DNA from: Macrolepiota albuminosa
Lineage: Eukaryota > Basidiomycota > Agaricomycetes > Agaricales > Agaricaceae
Direction of reading: 5' to 3'
Assembly (NCBI GenBank): GCA_027475525.1
Contig: JAMWFC010000098.1
Location: 21,714-85,713, forward strand
Length of the DNA stretch: 64,000 bases
A program made the translations under genes and the position numbers. The notes beneath the pieces were generated by a model. It was not told the origin of the DNA and did no database searches. It was given only the letters and a program-made list of their open reading frames with translations. Below are positions 57,377-64,000 of this stretch, one piece after another; the first letter of the stretch is position 1; every line of letters begins with the position of its first letter.

Positions 57377-59784
57377 GTGGCAGATGCTGCAAGGTATTAC
57401 AAAGTCTATAAAAGTACACTCTGGCGTCGACACCATGGGTTGACACAACCAAAGAAGAAAGCCCACAGTGGCCAAATGCTCCTCACACCTGCACAAGAAA
57501 ATGCCCTGGTTGAATGGATCAAATATCTTGGTACCACAGGCCACCCTGTAAGCCGCAAGACCCTGGGCCCGAAGGTTGAAGCCGTGCTTCCAGAGAATAA
57601 GAAGCATCCAATATCAAAAGGATGGATACGTCGATTCCTCCAACGCCATCCTGACATCAAATTGGCTCGTGGTAGTGGCCTGGACCCAAAACGTGCACGA
57701 GCCTTTAACTATACAACCGTTCACAATTATTTTCGGCAACTATGTGAACATATGAAAAAACACGACATACCTTGGGAAAATGTCTACAACATGGATGAAA
57801 AAGGTGTTCAGATGGGTGGTAGTCGCAAAGGAAAGGCCGAAAAGTTTCTCTTTGACTTCATGGACAAGTCTCAATACAGGCTGAAGAGCGACGATCTTCA
57901 GCTTGTTACAATCATTGAAACTGTATGTGCGGATGGTACTTACACCATTAAACCATGTTTCGTGTTTCCAGGAGGGCAGAGTATGTTTACAGAGTGGTTT
58001 GAGGAGCCTGATGTACTGTGCGTGAGAAGTTAATATTTTATTAAATGTGTCGACTCATAAATGTTGCTAGGATTGCGACATCTGAGAATGGATGGACAGA
58101 TGATGAGATAGGGCACCAGTGGTTCAAAAAACAATTTGTTCCAAAAGCTACAGAGAGAAACAAGTCAGGAAAACCTATCCTTTTAATCTACGATGGACAT
58201 GGATCACATACCTCACTCGAAATCATAGAATTTGCTCTCAAGAACAATGTCCACCTATTTTGCCTTCCACCCCATACTACACATAGGCTGCAGCCTCTAG
58301 ATGTTGGAGTCTTTTCACCACTTTCAACTGCCTGGTCTAATCGTTGCGCAATAATACTTGAAGAGAGAGGAGAAGGGATGGAACTTCGAGATGTTGTAAG
58401 GGAGTATATGATGGCACGAAATGAATCCTTCAAAAGTGAAACCATCAAACGTGCCTGGTGTAATGCAGGTATCAATCCAGAACGAACTGATGCTTTTAAC
58501 GAGTCAGATATTAATCCGGGAATTTTCAAAGAAAGTGATTTCGCACCAAGTCATTCAACTTCCATCAAATCCCAAGGAATCTGGGCAAAAACTCGGCTTC
58601 CTCGAGCACCAGACGCATCTTCCGATGATTTTATCCCTGCTGATGGACCAACATACACCATTGACTCTGACAGTAGTGACAGTGATGATGATGGTTATGA
58701 TGAATCAGATCCAAGTGGACAAGAAGATGAAGAAGACGAAAGGACAGAGGATGAGGAGAGTGACGTGGAGGAAGAGCAAAGTGGGTTAGAAGAAAGCCTG
58801 GGAGAGCATCAAAGAAGCATTGCAACATGTGCCAAAACACCTGCACATCACGCGTCAAACCATCAGCCTGAAACGTTACTCATGCGCTTGCCATGCTCAC
58901 CATTGACACCGATGACACCTACACCACTCCGACACACACGATCCATGACTCAGTCCCTTTCTTCTCCAGCCTCCTCTACACCTGTCAGGCCAAGTCTGTC
59001 TTCTGAAAAGCGATGTATCAATCTTGAAAGTCGCGTTGCAGCACTTGAGACTCAGCTCAAGCTAGTTCAAGATCAGTGTGACTCTGCAGAACTTCAGATT
59101 GTCTATTGTAACCGTGAAAATGCTCTACTCCGCCGTCAAATTCATTTACGCACAGAAAAATCAAAGCAAGGACGACGAATCAATACATCTGCCCGAGTGA
59201 TGACGTCAGAGGAGGGGCTAGCAGAGGCAAGGAAAGAGCGGGCAATTCGGAAGGAGAAGGACAGACAGAAGGCAGAAAAGAAGGCCAAGAAAGATGCAGT
59301 GGACAAGGAAAACTTGATTCGTCGAGCCACAATGGGTACGCAGATGCTCTTTTCTGGTACAATCAGAGGCCAGAACAAGACGGCACTTCAAGATCTTGCC
59401 TCGGTTCTTGGTTTATCTATAAACGGCACAAAGGCTGACTTACAGGATCGTATCGAGGCTAAGTTCACTGAGGATGAAGATTTGAAGAGTAAACCACAAT
59501 TTGTTGGTTTATTTCGTCGCAAACGCACTGCTCCTGAAGATTCAAGTCTGGGTAACGGCACACCACTACAACGTCGTCGACTTGACCCGTCCAATACTCC
59601 TTCATCTGATTTCCCTCCGACTCATTTCTCTGCGACTTTGACTCAAATTAATCCCATTCCCGTGGATCATCGTGCTCAGGATCTGAGTCTACAGGCTGGT
59701 CCTTCGACACATCAGGGACTTTATTCCTACCCCATAGATAGAACATATTACACTGGTGCATACTATTATAACTTTCCACAGTAA
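57377..59784 (+). mobile_element. pogo/Tigger-type DDE transposase gene with SAP motif
   Basis: Two exons, to 58017 and from 58071, with a 53-base GT-AG intron; the joined frame of nearly 800 codons has no stop. Domains: a psq-type helix-turn-helix (ADAARYYKVYKSTLWRRHHG), a Tc5/CENP-B-type second helix-turn-helix (WIRRFLQRHPDI), and the DDE_1 catalytic domain with YNMDEKG, LLIYDGHGSH and QPLDVGVFSPL, the last two Asp separated by 35 residues. The C-terminal half has a Ser/Asp/Glu-rich acidic stretch, a coiled coil (RVAALETQLKLVQDQCDSAE), a basic part and a SAP-like LGLSINGTKADLQDRI. Known: pogo elements move by cut and paste into TA sites. Copy integrity suggests recent activity or domestication. 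Element ends are unknown. Confidence 0.88.
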
Positions 59785-60092
59785 TATATCTCAATTTAGA
59801 AAGCCAAACGAACCTTATTGCGAGCCTTTGCGTGCGATTGTGAGCGGAGTCAGGATTTGAGATGTGACCATGCGTGACCGGCGGTTGCATATCTACGTAC
59901 TTTTGGTATGTCGTGCTCGGCCATTGGCCGACGAAGTTTCCTCTCAAGTTTTTCGCAAATAAAAAATGTAGACCTTGAGATTGGATGTTCTTCTAGTTGA
60001 TACAAAAAAATCAAGGTCATAAGCTGAAGGGACGGAGCTACAGAAAATCTTTTGTTCAAAAGTTGCATATCTCGTCACGGCACAGTACAAGT
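59785..60092. other. non-coding flank between transposase and LTR
   Basis: No gene. The word GTTGCATATCT occurs twice (near 59883 and 60062), perhaps part of repeat ends, but too short to interpret. Confidence 0.35.
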
Positions 60093-60580
60093 TGTCTGGG
60101 GAGAGAAGAGGGGCGGGATCGGAGAGGAGGGCAAGGGATCGATCGAAGACAATGAACTCTAATTAGATCGAGAGAGAGGTATAAATAGGGAGATGGTAGA
60201 CAGAATTAGTTAGTTTTCCCTTTTCGAATGATATCTTGTTCCAGTTATCGACGGTTTCAGTGAAGTCAGAATCAATCTGCTTACATTATGTGCATTTTAG
60301 GGTTACAATTCTGGTATCAAAGCCAAAAACAGCAATAAAACAGGGGATTCAGTCTCATGTCCACAGTTAGTCCTCTCACAAATGCAGTGAGACAAAGGAT
60401 CTGGACGGTCAATCAACTGAATATATTAGAAGCTCTGTTGACTTCAAAAAGTTTGTACTGTGCATGGAAATCTATACATTTTTCGATCCAGGATTTGACC
60501 CATATATTGCCCATAAGTATCACTGTCAGACCTAGATTTTGGGAGATACAATGTGCACACTCACGCTGGAGCCAGTGATG
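60093..60580 (+). mobile_element. copia-type LTR retrotransposon fragment (LTR, PBS, gag start)
   Basis: A likely LTR runs from TGTCTGGG (60093) to GGTTACA (60307), about 215 bases with TG...CA ends and a TATA box (TATAAATA) near 60180. Four bases later comes TGGTATCAAAGCC, the initiator-methionine tRNA primer-binding site typical of Ty1/copia elements. A gag-like frame starts at 60357 (MSTVSPLTNAVRQRIW) and soon breaks off. No protease, integrase or reverse transcriptase follows, so the element is truncated. Confidence 0.6.
60312..60324 (+). other. primer-binding site (initiator Met tRNA type)
   Basis: TGGTATCAAAGCC just inside the LTR end; differs from the common TGGTATCAGAGCC at one base. 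Confidence 0.6.
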
Positions 60581-61559
60581 TGTTTGTAGAACGTGGGGGT
60601 CTCTGGAGGCGTCAGAGTTTCTCATCAGCCTCTTCTTCACATCCCGCCTTAGCACCACCTTGAGCTCCTCCTCGATCCCTAGCAATCAGCACACCGTCGT
60701 CCCATTTCCCGTCTTTTTGCCCCCGAGACGGACATCGTGGGCGCTGCGTGCAAGGTTAGTGTGACGGACTGGCATGCAAGCTTTTTGGCAGCAGAGTTGG
60801 AGAGTACGTGTGAGGCGCGTAGTACCCCGTCGGTGTCGTAAAGGTAAGGTACCATCCTACATGGTTCAATCATCGTGCTGTAGTAGGCCGTTATAGGAGA
60901 GAGAGGACATTGATTAGCGCGTCTGGAACTTGTGAGGGGGCAAGGAACACCGGAAAGTACACACCTCACTCTCAGCCAACGTCCTGTCGAGGGGAAGAAT
61001 ATGTGGAGGAGACGGAGGTGTTGGTTGGATAGGTACTTGGGTGTTGTGTGATGAAGAGTCTTTGGCAGGTTCTACGGACGTCAGAGTCGGAGATTCTACA
61101 GTGACAGGAGGAATGTCTTTCGGCAGGTCTGTGGAAGACTGCGCCGAAGTTGGTAGAACGTGTTCTAAAGAGGACAAGGGTTGCTTTTCTTTGGAAGCAG
61201 ATGGGGAAACAGTGTCGTTGATTTCGATGAGGTGAGTGTTAGTAGATGAGGAAACGCGAGGAACCAAGGCGCAAAGAAGTCTGACAAGAAGAATGCGTTT
61301 GACAAAGAAGACTTGAGGGCACTGTTCCCGTTGCCGTTAGCCTCGGGAGACGAAGTTTTTTGAGTACTTGATCGCAAGGGTGCTGGGGCGGGAGCCAGTC
61401 TATCACCGTCTTTATCCGTTTGGGAGGTAGTTTCACATGGAGGACTCTGCGTCGGATTGAGAACATGCGTGGATAGCACGGGAGTGATTCTGGTTGGGGA
61501 GCAGCGGGATGTGCAGGAAGCACAGCGACAGTTGGCATGTGTCGTTCTGCTGCATCGCG
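60581..61559. other. decayed sequence, no supported gene
   Basis: Minus-strand frames are Ser/Pro/Thr-rich (for example 60914-61267) and shift repeatedly. They may be the remains of the gene whose fungalysin part lies just upstream on minus. Nothing identifiable. Confidence 0.4.
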
Positions 61560-61985
61560 GGCCCGTCGGTGGAGACATCATGGGACGGGGACTGAACTGA
61601 GGCAGACGATGGGTCAGACCGAAGAACGGCGGGCGGCACGTCTGCAGCTTCATCCCGTTCAACACGAGTCTGTTGTGCGCGATTGAGAATGATTAATAAA
61701 GGTGGAATTCGATCAAAGAGAAAGATAAGACGAGACGTACTGGACACCTGAGGGAGTTGCCGTGTTTAGGCACGAGGGGTTTCTTGCCAGACGGCTGGTG
61801 GTAAAAATCGCCGATTGGGACAGTCTCGTCAGGCTTGGGCGGGAACAAGTCATCGGTGAATCCATGTTTCTCAATGAGACCTGCGAGACGACCCAGAGTA
61901 TCTCCGCCCACACCTTGCCGATGGCGTGCACAGGCTTGTCCAGAGTCTTGTACGTCGATGGATTGAGTCTCGTTCTATACAAATT
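61560..61985 (-). pseudogene. fungalysin-type (M36) metallopeptidase relic
   Basis: Translating minus gives pieces of the fungalysin C-terminal domain in three different frames: RLNPSTYKTLDKPVHAIGK and VWAEILWVVSQ, then IEKHGFTDDLFPPKPDE and KKPLVPKHGNSL, then LNGMKLQTCRPPFF. These match the order in secreted M36 peptidases, but frame changes separate them and the upstream zinc-binding HExxH region is not present. It therefore cannot encode a working enzyme. Fungalysins are secreted proteases; this is only a remnant. Confidence 0.72.
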
Positions 61986-63160
61986 TAGAAAATCAAGTGA
62001 GGAATGAGAACCATGAGAGACGGACCATTGATTAGATGTAATTACAAAAGCATGCTGCAGCCTATACCCATGTGAGTACACCCTTGACTTGCTTGATCCG
62101 GGTAAAGCTGTAAATACCAACGCCGCATCAGGGATACCAGGGCCCCAAGTCCCTAGGTACCACACCGGAGGTGCCACTGCGGGGGCCGTTTCAGAGCGTT
62201 GGAAAACAGGAATAAGAAAGTTGAGTACTCACCTTTATATACACATGCTGTCAGGAATAGATCCAGACCCGTAAACTAATAGACTCGCACGTGCTCGCTC
62301 GCTCTCCTAAAATCCTATTTACGTTTTTAGTTTTACTTATCGTAGCGGCGCATGCGCCGTCCCCGACTCATCCCCGCTACTTTAGTAGTGGGTCTTTGGC
62401 CCCATCGTGCAAGAAAGGCAACCGTGGGGGGCCTCTTGACTTGTAACCACCATGTGGTACAGACAAACTCGTACAAACTGAACAGGCAGCTAACGCTGAC
62501 CTATGCCCCCTAACGGGAGGCACACCGAAAGGTGTTAGAGCGTCGAAAGATGCAATGCGTCGAAAGATGCATACCACCGAAAGGTGGAGTCAATGCCCCC
62601 CCCCACCACCACCACCACCGTAACTGTATTGCTTTCCCTCGAAGGGATATGCAGGGGAAAATTTCTACATACGGTCAAAGGCGGAAGTCGGATCAATACA
62701 CAGATCCTATCACAGGCTCCGCTCACACACGGGATACATAGTCAGGCTCGTGCTAATGAAGCACACATATGTCAGGAGCTAATCGAACCAAGATAGTGGG
62801 AGACGTTAAATGCAAAGTACAACAATCATTCCTGAACTGCACATGGGTCCAAAAAGTAGTGAAACATTCTCCCTCTCTACGGACTCCATGTATTAGACCG
62901 TTGACAATGACACGAAAGTGGCACAATGCGGTGCGTAGAGGGAATGAGGCACGGCTAAATTCAGGGACCCACAGAAAATTTTCCTACTACCCCAAATGGT
63001 CAAAACTCTCTGCACAAAGGCGACAACCATGCCAGTCGAGACACCCCCAAATATGGACCCACCTATGGAAATCCAAGATGCCTTGACAGCCTCTCCTCAC
63101 AGCGATATGACCACCGAACCGCAACAACATACTCAAATGACGGACGAAGCCTTTCCTCCT
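61986..63160. other. repeat-like region near contig end, no gene called
   Basis: Contains short near-repeats (CCGAAAGGTG and GTCGAAAGATGC each twice around 62520-62590). A short frame begins at 63032 with MPVETPPNMDPP and ends in TDEAFPPLP just before the C-rich tract; FPPLP endings are common in retroelement ORF1 proteins, but this is too little to call. Confidence 0.35.
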
Positions 63161-63164
63161 CTAC

Positions 63165-63560
63165 CCCCCCCCCCCCACCCCAGGCCCCGACCCCCCCCCC
63201 CGCCCGCCAACCCCTCCCGCGCCCCCCCCCCCGCGCGCGCCCCCCCCCCGCGCCCCCCCCCGAGATAGACCTAGCGCCCCGACCCCGCGCGCCCCCCCCC
63301 GCCCCCCAAGTCCCCCGCCCCCCCCTCCCCCTCTCCCCCCCCCCCACCCCCCCCCCCCCCCCCTCCCCTCCCCTCCCCCCCCCCCGACCCCGCCCGCCTC
63401 TCCCCTGTCCCCCCCCCCCCCCCTCCCCCCCCGCCCTGCCCCTCCCCCCCCGCCCCCCCCCCCCCGCCCCCCCCCCTGCCCCCCCCCCCGCCCCGTCCCC
63501 TCCCCCCCGCCCCGCCCGCCCCCCCCCCTCCGGACCCTCCCCCCCCCACCCACCCCCCCC

Positions 63561-63602
<42 letters not shown>

Positions 63603-63922
63603 ACCCCCCCTGCCCCCCCCCCCCACACCCCCCCCCCCTCCCCCCCCAAACCTCCCCCCCCACGCCCCCCCCCCCCCCCCCCCACCCCCCCCCCCCCACA
63701 CCAACTCCCCCCCGCCCCCACGCCCCCCCCGACCCCCCCAAGTCCCTCCCCCCTCCCCCAAGCCCCCCCCCCACCCCCCCGCTCACCTCCTTCCCTCCCC
63801 CTCAACCGCCCCACCCCCCACCCCCCACCCCCCACCACCCCCGAGTACCCCCCCCCCCCCTCCCTCCCTCACCTCTCCCAACCCTCCCCATCCCCACCGA
63901 CCCCGCTCCCGGAGGACCACCC

Positions 63923-64000
<78 letters not shown>
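63165..64000. repeat. C-homopolymer-rich tract to window end
   Basis: About 835 bases of almost pure C on plus with scattered A, G and T, closing with a run of roughly 75 uninterrupted C. There is no telomere repeat (CCCTAA) in it. The Gly-rich frames seen on minus across this stretch are translations of the tract, not genes. Most likely a sequencing or assembly artefact. Confidence 0.85.

Noticed and set aside
57244..60092. Terminal inverted repeats of the pogo-type element
   Set aside because: Compared both flanks by eye without finding a convincing matching pair next to TA dinucleotides.
63063..63838. Gly-rich reading frames of 170-230 codons on minus
   Set aside because: They are only the translation of the C-rich tract; any long C run reads as poly-Gly.
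1..64000. tRNA, rRNA, CRISPR arrays, riboswitches
   Set aside because: No cloverleaf with a GGTTCGAATC-type arm, no rRNA stretch and no spaced direct-repeat array was found; bacterial-type elements are not expected in this nuclear sequence.

Overview
The window looks like a nuclear contig of an agaricomycete (mushroom-type) basidiomycete. The evidence is dense genes split by many GT-AG introns of roughly 40-70 bases, a DUF6593-type protein, a NACHT-WD40 NOD-like receptor, Crinkler-like NTPase/nuclease genes, a pogo-type transposon and a copia LTR fragment. No bacterial features (operons, ribosome binding sites) are seen. The species cannot be told from the sequence.

Layout. 1-5.2 kb: two divergently transcribed Crinkler-like genes, type 1 on minus (its 3' part lies outside the window) and type 2 on plus. 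5.6-7.3 kb: a LARP7/Pof8-like telomerase/U6 La-related protein. 7.4-9.8 kb: no convincing gene. 9.8-14.0 kb: an AT-rich NACHT-WD40 receptor. 14.5-15.5 kb: SAP18. 16.2-21.5 kb: two tandem sugar permeases (minus). 22.6-23.1 kb: NEDD8/Rub1. 24.0-24.9 kb: an AlkB-like dioxygenase. 25.2-26.0 kb: a hotdog thioesterase. 26.3-27.4 kb: a coiled-coil, possibly DUF5745-like, protein. 27.8-33.0 kb: SMC5. 33.6-34.7 kb: the exosome subunit Rrp43. 35.0-36.1 kb: aspartate-semialdehyde dehydrogenase. 37.9-38.4 kb: EMC6. 38.9-39.7 kb: a DUF6593-like protein. 40.0-42.9 kb: TTC27/Emw1. 44.0-45.1 kb: an unknown nuclear-looking protein. 45.2-45.9 kb: mitochondrial uL13. 46.9-48.8 kb: a Nup42-like FG nucleoporin. 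48.9-50.4 kb: TAF4, followed by a decayed copy of its own 3' end. 51.0-57.2 kb: a second divergent Crinkler-like pair, type 2 on minus and type 1 on plus, so the mirror image of the first pair. 57.4-59.8 kb: an intact-looking pogo-family transposase with an added SAP motif. 60.1-60.6 kb: a copia LTR with primer-binding site. 61.6-62.0 kb: a fungalysin relic. 63.16 kb to the end: almost pure C.

The middle is ordinary housekeeping sequence. The ends are accessory and repeat-rich. The most interesting biology is the paired type 1/type 2 NTPase-nuclease genes, each pair sharing a short divergent promoter. Only type 2 keeps a restriction-endonuclease-like QxK motif that I can see; type 1 appears to have lost it.

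A serious data caution: I find 21 perfect tandem duplications between 14.3 and 48.4 kb, and every one has a period of exactly 77 bases. This is what unmerged k=77 contig overlaps in a de Bruijn assembly would give. They break SMC5, the DUF5745-like gene, Rrp43, aspartate-semialdehyde dehydrogenase, TTC27, uL13m, Nup42 and one permease on paper only. Exon borders below were read by eye and may be off by a base or so.
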